This document shows, piece by piece, positions 19,159-27,734 of a DNA stretch of 64,000 nt. The position numbers were made by a program, and so were the translations under genes. The notes beneath the pieces were generated by a model, which did not search any database, had not been told where the DNA came from, and worked only from the letters and a program-made list of their open reading frames with translations. The stretch spans positions 1 through 64,000 of the IMG/VR virus record IMGVR_UViG_3300044655_001269; one strand, given 5' to 3'. This DNA comes from a virus. Each line of letters opens with the position of its first letter. Position 1 is the stretch's first letter.

Positions 19159-19702
19159 TATCCTAAAAGATAATTAACCCACAATACCCGACCCCTGGCC
19201 CTTACAACCCTAGGCTTTACAATAGTTCTACAATAAATCTACAATAAATCAATTATCTTTTAGAATACAGAACCGCTGAGGCCTGAACCTTCTATACCCA
19301 ATTGAATCAGACCCTGCCAACTGCTCTTGACAGTGTCGAGGGTGAACTTTACCATAAACTCTACAATCGACTTCACGGTAAACAATATAGAGTACCCTTA
19401 GTGGGTTTTGCATATTGGAGACCGTGGAAACCAATGCACTCTACTGTAGAATCGATTCTGAAAAATTCTGGCCGCCCAGAAAATGCAGAGGCTGTACCTT
19501 TTACCATAAACTAGATTGGGCACGGCCTGAACCGCGCAGCATTATCTTTTAGGCCGTTCACGGCCGTGAAAATCAGAACAGCTGAGGCCTGAACCCTGCC
19601 AATTGTCCGCCGGGATTGTGATGAAAAATAGAATTTTATCGTGTTTTAGGGTAGTAGGAGCGTGTTCATAAATACGACATAATTACAAACGAGAGAATAA
19701 GA

Positions 19703-20464
19703 ATGATACATTATCATGGTACCCCAGTTGGAGGTAGCAGGCAGGATGTTGCTAGGTTTTTAGTAGGACGACATGCGTTGATCCCATTTGGTCGTCAGGA
19801 CGATGTAGGACCGGTGTTAGAGTTTTGTCAGACGTTTTGTTTAGACAACGGTGCATTTTCCCATTGGAAGAAGGGATCTGGTAGAATAGATTTTGATGCT
19901 TATTTGAATTGGGTACATACGTTGTATCGCCACCCTGGATTTGATTGGGCATTGATTCCAGATATCATTGATGGGACTGAGGCTGACAACAAAGCCTGGG
20001 TATTACAATGGATTAGAACGGGGACAAGGGCAAAGGGTGTTCCAGTTTGGCATTTGCATGAATCTTTAGAATATCTTGAGTGGTTAGTTGAGAATTTTGA
20101 GATTGTTGCATTGGGAAGTTCTGGTGAGTATGCCACTCCAAATACTGATAAGTGGTGGGACAGAATGGATGAAGCGATGGCGGTTGCTTGTGATTCTCAA
20201 GGTAGGCCTAGGTGTAAACTGCATGGTTTGCGAATGTTAAATACGGCAGTGTTTACCAAATTACCGTTATCGTCAGCTGACAGTACAAACGCTGCAGTGA
20301 ACGCTGGGAGTTTGTCAAGGTTTGGTATGTACAAACCAGCGACGTCAGCACAGCGTGCTGCTGTGATAGCCGATAGGATCGAATCGCACAATAGTTCTGC
20401 AGTTTGGACAGGAGCGGTTGGCGCGACAGGAAACATGTTTGCAAACTTATTCACTATAGTTTGA
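19703..20464 (+). CDS. TGT-superfamily protein, DpdA-like
   Basis: A 253-residue protein with the spacing of phage proteins related to tRNA-guanine transglycosylase. It has CLDNGAFSHWKK (46-57), an ALIPDIID strand (83-90), PVWHLHESLEYLEWL (114-128), VALGSSGEYA (135-144) and KLHGLRML followed by LSSADSTNA (about 171-197), where the Asp would be the catalytic candidate. Such DpdA-like enzymes insert 7-deazaguanine bases into phage DNA to evade host nucleases. No preQ0 synthesis genes are in the window, so the substrate is unknown. A late-type TAAATA lies 34 bp upstream. Confidence 0.55.
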   Translation: MIHYHGTPVGGSRQDVARFLVGRHALIPFGRQDDVGPVLEFCQTFCLDNGAFSHWKKGSGRIDFDAYLNWVHTLYRHPGFDWALIPDIIDGTEADNKAWVLQWIRTGTRAKGVPVWHLHESLEYLEWLVENFEIVALGSSGEYATPNTDKWWDRMDEAMAVACDSQGRPRCKLHGLRMLNTAVFTKLPLSSADSTNAAVNAGSLSRFGMYKPATSAQRAAVIADRIESHNSSAVWTGAVGATGNMFANLFTIV

Positions 20465-20561
20465 TTATCGTTATACGGTAGATACGGTTGTAGGAGCATG
20501 CTGGATGCTCATCTTTTAGTGTGCGTGGTGAAACAAGAAGAAAATACGGTGGAATTTAAAA

Positions 20562-20604
20562 GGGGGACTCGTCCCCCCTGCTGTTGCACAGGACTGCCGT
20601 CCTG
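20562..20604. terminator. paired hairpins between converging genes
   Basis: GGGGGAC/GTCCCCC (20562-20577) and CAGGAC-TGCC-GTCCTG (20589-20604) lie between the plus gene at 19703 and the minus-strand operon, so they probably stop transcription from both sides. Confidence 0.65.
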
Positions 20605-20610
20605 CGCATA

Positions 20611-20691
20611 TTAGACTGCTTTTTGACCAAATAATATCATGAACCAAACCACTGCTACTATCAGGAAGGTCTTGAATTGTTCGTCTGTCAT
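20611..20691 (-). CDS. 26-residue membrane peptide
   Basis: ATG at 20691 lies 1 nt after the Gp88-like stop and opens 26 codons: MTDEQFKTF, then a hydrophobic stretch LIVAVVWFMILFG, then QKAV. It looks like a single-pass membrane peptide coupled to the upstream gene. It is short, and the evidence is the position and topology only. Confidence 0.45.
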   Translation of the reverse strand: MTDEQFKTFLIVAVVWFMILFGQKAV

Positions 20692-20692
20692 A

Positions 20693-21886
20693 TTAATGAA
20701 TGAGAAGATATGAATCGATAACATCTCTGCGATTTGCTGCTCTGTCACCTGCACCAGCTTGAACAATTACTCGCCATTTGGGTTCTGTACCTTTTGGGAT
20801 TTTGAGCATTTCATCATAGGAAATAATTGTATCTACATCAACGTTGAATCTTTTTGCCAATCTTTGTTTTAGCATATCCCAAGCAGCTGGTGATCTTAGT
20901 TGTGTTCTGTGTAGATTATCTTTAACTAATTTACCTTCATTATCTTTTAGTACTAGATCATCAAAAACATCTTTTGGAATAACCCTAGCGTGTTTGATGT
21001 GGTTACCTGCATCAATGTGTTTTTGAACTAATTCAGTAGATTTGTTAGCTGCACCATCACTGAAGTTGATGATGAAGTTATCAGGTGTATCTGAACTTGT
21101 TGCTACATTAGCTGATTTAGTATAAGCATAGAATTCAATGTTTGGAAATTGTTTTGCTAAATCAACTGCACGTTGGAAGTAATCCATACTGAAGAAGTCA
21201 CCAGAATCATGCCATCTTACAATAATCTGTAGCTTCTTGGTAACTCTACCAGTACCAAGTGATGCTAAGTCTCTTGCTATTCTAGCAAAATAGCCATCTG
21301 GATCATTAACTAAGAAGTTGAGTGTTTTAGCTGCATTCATACTACTAGCTGGGAATTGAACATATCCACCCTTTCTTGCAAAGCAATACTTCTGACAAAC
21401 ACCTGCAGCTGGACATGTATTCACTTCTACGAATTCATGTGTTTGTTCATCAACTACAATACCACTAAGTGCAGGTAGTGTAATATCATATAACTTTTCT
21501 TGACCTTTAATGATACTCGATTTCATCTTAGCATTTGAACTGATGAGTTGTCTAGGTCTAGTCATGATTTGTTGTGCTAGATCATTAAGATCCCATCTAT
21601 CATTTGGGTCATCACTTTTAGTAGCAACCAAGTTACTCCGATGAATGATTGGTTTCTTTTTATCTGTTAGTGTTTTGTTTCTATTGTGGATTCTATTAAG
21701 TCTACCTTGCATTACATCGGTTGGGATGGTTTTAGTTCTTGCATCACCAATTTTCAATGCTTCATCGACGTCATCTTCCGGTGCATCTGGAATAGCACCA
21801 TATGATTTTGTAACTGGAAAACCACCCAAGGTTCTTTCAGTTAATTTGGGTTTTGCGTCTTCTAGTAGCAAATCACTCATTCTCAT
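20693..21886 (-). CDS. Gp88-like protein
   Basis: A 397-residue protein of the mycobacteriophage Gp88-like family, widespread in phages and of unknown function. Key features are a CPAAGVCQKYCFARKGG cluster near residues 158-174, the segment WHDSGDFF near 226-233 and FYAYTKS near 252-258. The cysteines suggest an Fe-S or metal site. It starts at the ATG behind TGGAGAATTTACA, and its start overlaps the nucleotidyltransferase stop by 4 nt. It is the last long gene of this minus-strand operon. Confidence 0.75.
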   Translation of the reverse strand: MRMSDLLLEDAKPKLTERTLGGFPVTKSYGAIPDAPEDDVDEALKIGDARTKTIPTDVMQGRLNRIHNRNKTLTDKKKPIIHRSNLVATKSDDPNDRWDLNDLAQQIMTRPRQLISSNAKMKSSIIKGQEKLYDITLPALSGIVVDEQTHEFVEVNTCPAAGVCQKYCFARKGGYVQFPASSMNAAKTLNFLVNDPDGYFARIARDLASLGTGRVTKKLQIIVRWHDSGDFFSMDYFQRAVDLAKQFPNIEFYAYTKSANVATSSDTPDNFIINFSDGAANKSTELVQKHIDAGNHIKHARVIPKDVFDDLVLKDNEGKLVKDNLHRTQLRSPAAWDMLKQRLAKRFNVDVDTIISYDEMLKIPKGTEPKWRVIVQAGAGDRAANRRDVIDSYLLIH

Positions 21887-22569
21887 TGTAAATTCTCCAA
21901 ACTAAGTTCTTTATCTACTAACTCGTGAATCTTTGTGGTAAGTTCTTCGATCATACCTGTATTTCTTAGTATCTTGAAAACTAAGTTTTCAGTTGACCAT
22001 TCGCCTGCTCTTTCTAATCCAGCCTTACGCATCTGTACAACTTTCTCTTTGATAGACTTTAGTTTTTCTAAGTCGTTTTCCATAAGAGCTTCTTCGATTC
22101 GTTCTACGATGTTATCTTTTTTGGCATGAACTGCCGCATCATCAATTGCAGGTTTTTGTTTCATTGGTTCAACTACCCATTCATCTTCTAATATAGAATA
22201 CACACCGGTTGAGTAATGAACTTCTGCATTACCTTGAACATAAACTTCGACAGGGATGCCTTTGATTGTAATATTATGTTGATCACCCCAAACAGCTTTC
22301 TTGGCATTAAAGAGTTCTCTATCTTGTTCACTCGCAACGCCACTGATGATAAGATGTAAGTCGATATCAGAATGGGCATTCCAGGTGAAGTTGGCATTAG
22401 AGCCAGTGATAGTTAAATCGATGATGTTCAATTTTACACCAATGAACTCATAGAAAGCATCGGCAATATCGATTAACTTATCTTTGATAACTGGATGTAA
22501 GTTACCGTCTTGGTCCCATAGTTTTGGGTTTAAGTTTTTGTTTACTGTTACTATTAATGGATCTTTCAT
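21883..22569 (-). CDS. nucleotidyltransferase
   Basis: A 228-residue protein with the polymerase-beta-like nucleotidyltransferase signature: GSNANFTWNAHSDIDLHLI near residues 52-70, where the two Asp of SDIDLHL bind the catalytic metals, and a third carboxylate in IPVEVYV near 105. The C-terminal half is helical. T4-like phages encode similar proteins of unknown target. It overlaps the Gp88-like gene by 4 nt and follows gene 22572 by 2 nt. Confidence 0.75.
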   Translation of the reverse strand: MKDPLIVTVNKNLNPKLWDQDGNLHPVIKDKLIDIADAFYEFIGVKLNIIDLTITGSNANFTWNAHSDIDLHLIISGVASEQDRELFNAKKAVWGDQHNITIKGIPVEVYVQGNAEVHYSTGVYSILEDEWVVEPMKQKPAIDDAAVHAKKDNIVERIEEALMENDLEKLKSIKEKVVQMRKAGLERAGEWSTENLVFKILRNTGMIEELTTKIHELVDKELSLENLQ

Positions 22570-22571
22570 CT

Positions 22572-22937
22572 TTAAACACCGTACTTATTCTTCTTTGTTT
22601 TTGCCACTGGACTGAACTTGTCCGTATCTGGTCTTTCTTCACTACGATTTTTCGTAATGCGTTTTATTTTACCTGCATTTGATTGTTTAGCTGCAAAGTT
22701 AACCATCTCCAATTCTTCATCAGTATACGTACTGATTAATGGATCACCAGCGATATCATTTGTAGCCTTTGTGGGATACTCAGGAGCTCCTGCTAATGCC
22801 AATCCCATGCGATAATGCTTGTACGCATCACCACCATTGTTATTCGCTGCTGGAGTCGTTACAGCACCTTTGAGACTAGCTTTTGCATTTTTACTCAGTG
22901 GTGTGCTTGCTTCACTTAGGATTTCATGGATTCTCAT
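22572..22937 (-). CDS. phage protein, unknown
   Basis: A 121-residue protein beginning MRIHEILSEASTPLSKNAKA, a start shared in style with several other genes here (MRITDIIGES at 42173, MRMSDLLLED at 20693). The rest is polar and probably disordered, with a basic C-terminus. A common N-terminal signal or binding tag is possible. Overlaps the Ntn hydrolase gene by 4 nt. Confidence 0.65.
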   Translation of the reverse strand: MRIHEILSEASTPLSKNAKASLKGAVTTPAANNNGGDAYKHYRMGLALAGAPEYPTKATNDIAGDPLISTYTDEELEMVNFAAKQSNAGKIKRITKNRSEERPDTDKFSPVAKTKKNKYGV

Positions 22938-23845
22938 TCTTCTTTTCCTAATACGGTATGTTTTAAATCATAGTCAAATGGTGGGTCGTTATTGGGATCA
23001 TTATCTTTTAGATTATCGTATAGTACACGATTACTTAGTAATTCTACCCAAGTGCGTTGGTCAGGTCTATTCAATTCCCAGAAGTTAAACTCCATGTTAC
23101 TTTGTACTGGACGTACAAACATGGTTTGTTCTTTGGGAATAATCATAATCTGACTAGTGGTACGCATCTTCTTGTCTTCAGTTGACGTTCTCAATGCGTT
23201 CATTTGACCATCATGGGTAAAGTCTTTAGTTAACCCATTTAAGATTTCTATTGGAGTTTTAGCTGTTAATGTTACGATCTCTGCAATGAGTTTACGGCAT
23301 TCACTTGAGATTCTGCTTTTAGTTTGTGATTCATTAACACCACGTTGATAACCAGCATCTGGTAACCAGACACCGTGATTAGTTCTAACCACGGTTTGGT
23401 CTTTTGGAATCTCTTTAATGACGTGCCTGAACTTCTCTGCTTTATAACCACCTTTCTCCCAAGCACCTTCTAAAAGATAACAGGTCTCTTGGTTGAAAAT
23501 GATAGTAGAACCAGTGAGTTTCAACTCGATAAGTTCCTTAGCTACGTCGTGTACGTTTGTTAACTCAAGTGCTTTCTTAATCTTAGCACCGTCTTTAGAT
23601 GGTGTTCTAGTACGGATTTCAATTTCCTTTTCGTCATCTAATACCATAAGACTAGCACTCAATACACCAATACCGTGAGAGTTCATCCCTTCACAATATT
23701 GCGTGACGTTATCCCAGAAGTAAAGAATCTCAACCCCTTTAGCAAGTTTCTTTTTGAAAGAAATTTCGGGTATGTAATTACGATCTCGGTTCTTAAAAGC
23801 AACCCAGCCGTGAGTTTCAAAATGTTTGGCTATAACTATACACAT
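22934..23845 (-). CDS. C45-like Ntn hydrolase
   Basis: A 303-residue protein with Cys2 directly after the start Met (MCIVIAKHF), followed by VAFKNRDRNY near residues 15-24 and NSHGIGVLSA near 55-64. This fits the N-terminal-nucleophile hydrolases of the peptidase C45/acyltransferase group, where Met removal exposes catalytic Cys. The substrate, an amide, is unknown. Its start lacks a Shine-Dalgarno site and sits 5 nt after GGCTAAATA, suggesting a leaderless late transcript. Confidence 0.7.
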   Translation of the reverse strand: MCIVIAKHFETHGWVAFKNRDRNYIPEISFKKKLAKGVEILYFWDNVTQYCEGMNSHGIGVLSASLMVLDDEKEIEIRTRTPSKDGAKIKKALELTNVHDVAKELIELKLTGSTIIFNQETCYLLEGAWEKGGYKAEKFRHVIKEIPKDQTVVRTNHGVWLPDAGYQRGVNESQTKSRISSECRKLIAEIVTLTAKTPIEILNGLTKDFTHDGQMNALRTSTEDKKMRTTSQIMIIPKEQTMFVRPVQSNMEFNFWELNRPDQRTWVELLSNRVLYDNLKDNDPNNDPPFDYDLKHTVLGKEE

Positions 23846-23863
23846 GAAACTATTTAGCCGAGA

Positions 23864-24100
23864 TTATGCCCACAATAACATATAGGTATTTGCCGTGGTT
23901 TTGTTATAAAACTCAGCAACTAACTTAACCTCATTACCAACCATCTCTAGTACCATTTGGCAAGTTGATAGTGGTTGCTCTTCCAGCCATTTGATTTGGT
24001 CACTACCAACGGCTTTGTGTACATTAGGCCAATCGATATCTATATTATCTTTTGGTTCTTCTGTCCACTTAAACAAGGTTTTCTTAAACTCAATATTCAT
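23864..24100 (-). CDS. small protein downstream of helicase
   Basis: A 78-residue acidic protein (MNIEFKKTLFKWTEEPKDNI...). Overlaps the end of the gp41-like helicase gene by 11 nt, so it is the third gene of the primase-helicase operon. Function unknown. Confidence 0.7.
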   Translation of the reverse strand: MNIEFKKTLFKWTEEPKDNIDIDWPNVHKAVGSDQIKWLEEQPLSTCQMVLEMVGNEVKLVAEFYNKTTANTYMLLWA

Positions 24101-25514
24101 CTTCTTCTGTCCCTAGGTTGTTAATAATAGAACGTAGTTTAGTTGACCCAACTTCAGTTCCTTTGCTGCTGATTACGGTTACTGGAATCGCATTCGCATT
24201 TTCCAAACTTGTTTTACGTTTGATGTTGTCGAGTAATGACTCCGTAGAACTGGAAATTCGAATACCACTCGCTTCTTGTTCTGCTTCTGGTACATCTGAT
24301 ACCCGTAAACTTTCAATATTGAAATCTAAGTCTATCTTTTGACCAACACCACTCGAGTTACGAGTTTTCATGAATTGTAGTTGATACCTACCACGCTCTC
24401 TCATTGCTCTCGATGTGAAGATACCGAATACGTTATCAGCTGTTTGAATCTTACTGATACCACCGGAGATGTGACTATGATCAAACTCAACTTCTTCAAC
24501 ACTTGTACGATTTAACTGCGATGCGACTAGTGCAACTACTTGTTTTTCAACGGCTAAATTTCTAATTTCTTCGGCAACATACTTATCCTTGATGAACAAG
24601 TTTTCTGCAGAAATCTTCTTACCGATTGGCATTAACAAGTCCATGTAGTCAATTACAACAACGTCTGCGCGTAATCCAGTTTTAACTTCATACTCTTTTA
24701 GATAGCTACGAATATCATTAACTGTTTTTCCACTAGGGATATATTTGATTTGCAATGAACCAGATTTCTTACCAATCATCTTAACTTTCATCTCAACATC
24801 ATCTAATTGCTTGAATACATCTCTAGTGCCAATACCAGTAAGCATTGAATCAATACGCATACCGACTAACGGTTCGCTTAACTCCATGGTAATGTATATA
24901 ACATTCAACCCTGCCATTGAAAAGTTCAAACTCAAGTTAGCAAGAAAAATCGATTTTCCACCCCCTGATTGCGCACAGAAGACTTCTAATTCACCTCTAT
25001 TGAAACCACCATACAGCATCCTATCAAGCGAATCCCAACCAGTAGACACTTGGCCATTCTTATCTTTTAGTCCCATCAACCGAGTTCTCGGGTCTTCGTA
25101 ATAATCAATACCCATATCACGTGCTAAACCAATCTGTACTGCTTCTTTGATAAGTGCTTCTACTGAACCATAATCATGTTGGTCTAAAAGATCAGCTGAA
25201 GCAATGATCGCACGTTCCAATGACTTATGTCGTATGAATTGTTCGAACTCATCAATTAACCATGCGGTATGACCTTCTTTTAGTTCACTTGGTGGTTTTA
25301 AATTAGCACGGCATGAAGTATTAACCATATTGTAATCTGGTAACACGGTATAACCTTTTACATATTCTAGGATGAATTCTGCAGCTGGTTGTAGTTTTTT
25401 ATCAAATAATGAATGGTCAAAAATGCTTTGGCAACGTACAAATGTTTCTGCATCAGATAACATTAGTTCTAGGTACATTTTCTGTACATCATAATCATAG
25501 TTCTTAATTGCCAT
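24090..25514 (-). CDS. 41: replicative DNA helicase, gp41/DnaB type
   Basis: A 474-residue hexameric helicase of the DnaB/T4 gp41 family; it unwinds DNA ahead of the lagging-strand machinery and works with primase. An N-terminal helical domain precedes the RecA-like core. Visible motifs are Walker A (CAQSGGGKSIFL near 180-191), a Walker B strand VVVIDYMDLL near 289-298, and a Q-rich ASQLNRTSVEE segment near 334 with an R-rich GRYQLQFMKTRNSSG near 375-389. Its start overlaps the primase gene by 11 nt. Unlike UvsX, UvsW and terminase here, it has no intein. Confidence 0.9.
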   Translation of the reverse strand: MAIKNYDYDVQKMYLELMLSDAETFVRCQSIFDHSLFDKKLQPAAEFILEYVKGYTVLPDYNMVNTSCRANLKPPSELKEGHTAWLIDEFEQFIRHKSLERAIIASADLLDQHDYGSVEALIKEAVQIGLARDMGIDYYEDPRTRLMGLKDKNGQVSTGWDSLDRMLYGGFNRGELEVFCAQSGGGKSIFLANLSLNFSMAGLNVIYITMELSEPLVGMRIDSMLTGIGTRDVFKQLDDVEMKVKMIGKKSGSLQIKYIPSGKTVNDIRSYLKEYEVKTGLRADVVVIDYMDLLMPIGKKISAENLFIKDKYVAEEIRNLAVEKQVVALVASQLNRTSVEEVEFDHSHISGGISKIQTADNVFGIFTSRAMRERGRYQLQFMKTRNSSGVGQKIDLDFNIESLRVSDVPEAEQEASGIRISSSTESLLDNIKRKTSLENANAIPVTVISSKGTEVGSTKLRSIINNLGTEEDEY

Positions 25515-26517
25515 GCAAACTCCGTATTTGTTGTTCTAAATGTTTCATTTTAATTCGAATTGTTGCTTCGTGTCTTTCAGCTGTTTTAATAACGTCAACT
25601 ATAACAAACAACTTACCATAACGCAATACTGCATCTGCACAATCCTTTACATCCGGTTCCCATGTAGGAAATGCAACAGACCAACCGTACTCAATGGCTC
25701 GTTTAATAACTGCCAAGCCAGCCATGTCTTGGTCTGGTATCACGATGACTTCTTTACCTAACCGATTAATCATACGTGCTTGTTGATCTGCAATGTTATT
25801 TGTTAGTAACGCGACACCATTGATACTAAGTGCATCAAATGGTCCTTCTGTTACCAACACATACCGATTCAATGGATCTTGTGCATCCAAATTGAACACG
25901 AAATGAGGGTGTTGTTCAGATAGATACTTAGGTCTATTGTTGGTAATACGTCGTGCTGTATACCCAACGATTTTGGTATTATACCAGAATGGTAAGATAA
26001 GTCTATCAAAAAATGCAGGATTTGGACTCCAGTAGAACGTATCGCTCATTGGATCTAGTCCACGAGATAGCACGTATTCCACTACACCTAAAAGATGATT
26101 GGATCTACTGTCATCTAAATCTGGAATAGCAATCCATTCAGTTAACGGAAGAGAACCTTCTGGTAAGTCTTTTTCAGAAAAGGTAACTAAGCTGTTCTCA
26201 TCTGGTTCATAGTCGGGCGATTCTGCTTTGAGAGATTCAAATACAATTCGTTTGATTTCGGCGTCACTTGCTCCTAGCCAAGCGCACAGGCGTTTCATGT
26301 TATCGGATATAGGACGGCCTGGTTGCCACCCTGCAGTGAATTTGCAATTAAAGCAATTGAACACAATTCCTGGACCTAGCATAACTCCAGCGCGTTTACG
26401 AGTATCTCGGTTGTGACCAAGATGCTGGCAGCAAGGGCAGTTGAAACTCTGCCATTTGCTAGCGCTGGATTTAAGTGGTGGAAGTAGTTCTCTAAAGGTA
26501 TCTATTACGTAGTTCAT
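25504..26517 (-). CDS. 61: DNA primase, gp61 type
   Basis: A 337-residue primase: an N-terminal zinc-binding domain with CPCCQHLGHN near 28-37 and CFNCKF near 54-59, then a TOPRIM-like core with VTEGPFDALSI near 221-231 and VIVIPDQDMAG near 257-267, providing the metal-binding Glu and Asp-x-Asp. It makes RNA primers for lagging-strand synthesis with the helicase it overlaps. A promoter with TTGACA and TATCAT lies just upstream (26524-26552). Confidence 0.85.
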   Translation of the reverse strand: MNYVIDTFRELLPPLKSSASKWQSFNCPCCQHLGHNRDTRKRAGVMLGPGIVFNCFNCKFTAGWQPGRPISDNMKRLCAWLGASDAEIKRIVFESLKAESPDYEPDENSLVTFSEKDLPEGSLPLTEWIAIPDLDDSRSNHLLGVVEYVLSRGLDPMSDTFYWSPNPAFFDRLILPFWYNTKIVGYTARRITNNRPKYLSEQHPHFVFNLDAQDPLNRYVLVTEGPFDALSINGVALLTNNIADQQARMINRLGKEVIVIPDQDMAGLAVIKRAIEYGWSVAFPTWEPDVKDCADAVLRYGKLFVIVDVIKTAERHEATIRIKMKHLEQQIRSLHGN

Positions 26518-26523
26518 GGTTAG

Positions 26524-26552
26524 ATGATACTACACGTACAGCACCTTGTCAA
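26524..26552 (-). promoter_or_regulatory. minus-strand promoter for primase-helicase operon
   Basis: On the minus strand TTGACA (26552-26547), 17 bp, TATCAT (26529-26524), overlapping the end of gene 26530. Confidence 0.75.
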
Positions 26553-27336
26553 GAGTTCCAGTGGTTGGGATATGTTTAATTCTAAACCAAGACCATTTAC
26601 CTACGATATTTTTGTAGACATCTAAGGTTGGGTCTATGTCGGTGATATCAACCCATTTGCAAGGTGTACCGCCTTGTTGTTCAATACTGCCCTGAATGGT
26701 TACTGTTCCAGTATAATTGGTGAAATAGAACTGGAATGTATGTAGGCTTTGTGGTGTTGATTCACTTGGTTGTGCATCGATAATACTACTAACGAAGAAT
26801 TTTGGATCTAATGAGCCAGTAGTAATTGGATTATTATAGTTGAACTTATCAACAACCAATGCTGGTTTTACTTCGCCAAGCGCATCGCCTGCGATTTCAA
26901 TCGTGCCTTTAACACCATATTGTGCATCCATATACATCGGTTTCTTGGTCGTGACAACGTATTCGGTACTATCAATCGTTTCACGAAATTCCTGGAATAC
27001 GGTGTAATTGTAATACCCATTTTCTAGGTCAAGTAAGTCTGTACGGTTAATGGTAACCGTTACTCTGCCTTTAGCAGCATTTATCGTGTCGCAATCACGT
27101 TGAAGAACGACTTTACCCGTTCTTGAAATTAAGTTAAATACAAGCACCGATTGGGATATATCGGTAGCTTTCTGATCAGCGTTGCGAACTTGTAGATCAA
27201 TCTTGTTGTCTACACTTTGATATATTTTTAGATTTCGGTTATACACTCTGCGATACCTCTCTGTTGACCAAGTGCTTGACGAATCTGTGAATACGTCAAT
27301 TTTGTTTGCTAGTAAATATAATGAATTAGATTGCAT
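26530..27336 (-). CDS. putative virion structural protein
   Basis: A 268-residue beta-rich protein with repeated Y-x-Y/T-V-F strands and a fibronectin- or BppU-like pattern in the first half (DLQVRNADQKATDISQSVLV, VTINRTDLLDLENGYYNYTV). The C-terminal part resembles a second sandwich. Proteins like this occur as neck or baseplate components of T4-like marine phages. Late-type ATAAATAC lies 18 nt before the ATG. Function not proven. Confidence 0.6.
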   Translation of the reverse strand: MQSNSLYLLANKIDVFTDSSSTWSTERYRRVYNRNLKIYQSVDNKIDLQVRNADQKATDISQSVLVFNLISRTGKVVLQRDCDTINAAKGRVTVTINRTDLLDLENGYYNYTVFQEFRETIDSTEYVVTTKKPMYMDAQYGVKGTIEIAGDALGEVKPALVVDKFNYNNPITTGSLDPKFFVSSIIDAQPSESTPQSLHTFQFYFTNYTGTVTIQGSIEQQGGTPCKWVDITDIDPTLDVYKNIVGKWSWFRIKHIPTTGTLDKVLYV

Positions 27337-27359
27337 TTTAAAGGACCTTTAACGTATTT

Positions 27360-27734
27360 ATGATATTAACCGACAACATCCAAGAGAACTTTCCATTCTT
27401 AACCGTGATCACGCACGTTAAGAACGAGTACGTTGGAATTATTATTAACCAAGATAACGTGATCACCAGTATGTATGACTACGGGTCGATACGTACTGAT
27501 GCAGAAAAGGCGAAGTTTATTGAGCTTGGTGAGGTATGGTGGTGGGAGTCGAATAGACAAATCCCTATTAGTATATTCTTGGGTTCGGAAATTGAAGAAT
27601 TTCAGTATGCCATCAAGAACTTTACTACTAAGGATGTTGTCGTGGAATTTGGTCCAGTAACTAAATTATCTGATATCATCACAAAACGAGTAAAAAGAAA
27701 GTCTATAACCTTAATAAGAAAACTACCTAAGTAG
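27360..27734 (+). CDS. phage protein, unknown
   Basis: A 124-residue plus-strand protein amid minus-strand genes. It has alternating strands (FPFLTVITHVKNEYVGIIIN) and a WWWES motif near residue 60. It begins 24 nt from the start of the divergent gene at 27336 and converges on 27723 with a 12-nt overlap. Function unknown. Confidence 0.65.
   Translation: MILTDNIQENFPFLTVITHVKNEYVGIIINQDNVITSMYDYGSIRTDAEKAKFIELGEVWWWESNRQIPISIFLGSEIEEFQYAIKNFTTKDVVVEFGPVTKLSDIITKRVKRKSITLIRKLPK

Larger units (their letters stand above)
18668..19702. other. non-coding junction region
   Basis: This 1-kb stretch separates the early array from the minus-strand genes. It holds a GACTGATAGACTGG inverted repeat just after gene 18101, a strong promoter with a short hairpin RNA (18955-19058), three tandem 12-bp units (19123-19158), four copies of GGCCTGAACC (near 19098, 19281, 19521 and 19585) and four copies of the dispersed 11-mer. 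A TTG-initiated frame at 19302-19514 is not supported. The mix of direct repeats and hairpins would fit a replication origin or a phage-packaging or regulatory locus, but nothing identifies it. Confidence 0.6.

Noticed and set aside
19302-19514. 70-residue plus-strand frame in the junction region
   Set aside because: It would start at TTG without a ribosome site, crosses two GGCCTGAACC repeats and has no recognisable protein pattern.
22819-23088. Plus-strand frames opposite to minus-strand genes (also 25540, 31072, 44430, 61616)
   Set aside because: They are antisense shadows of well-supported genes with no ribosome sites or recognisable products.
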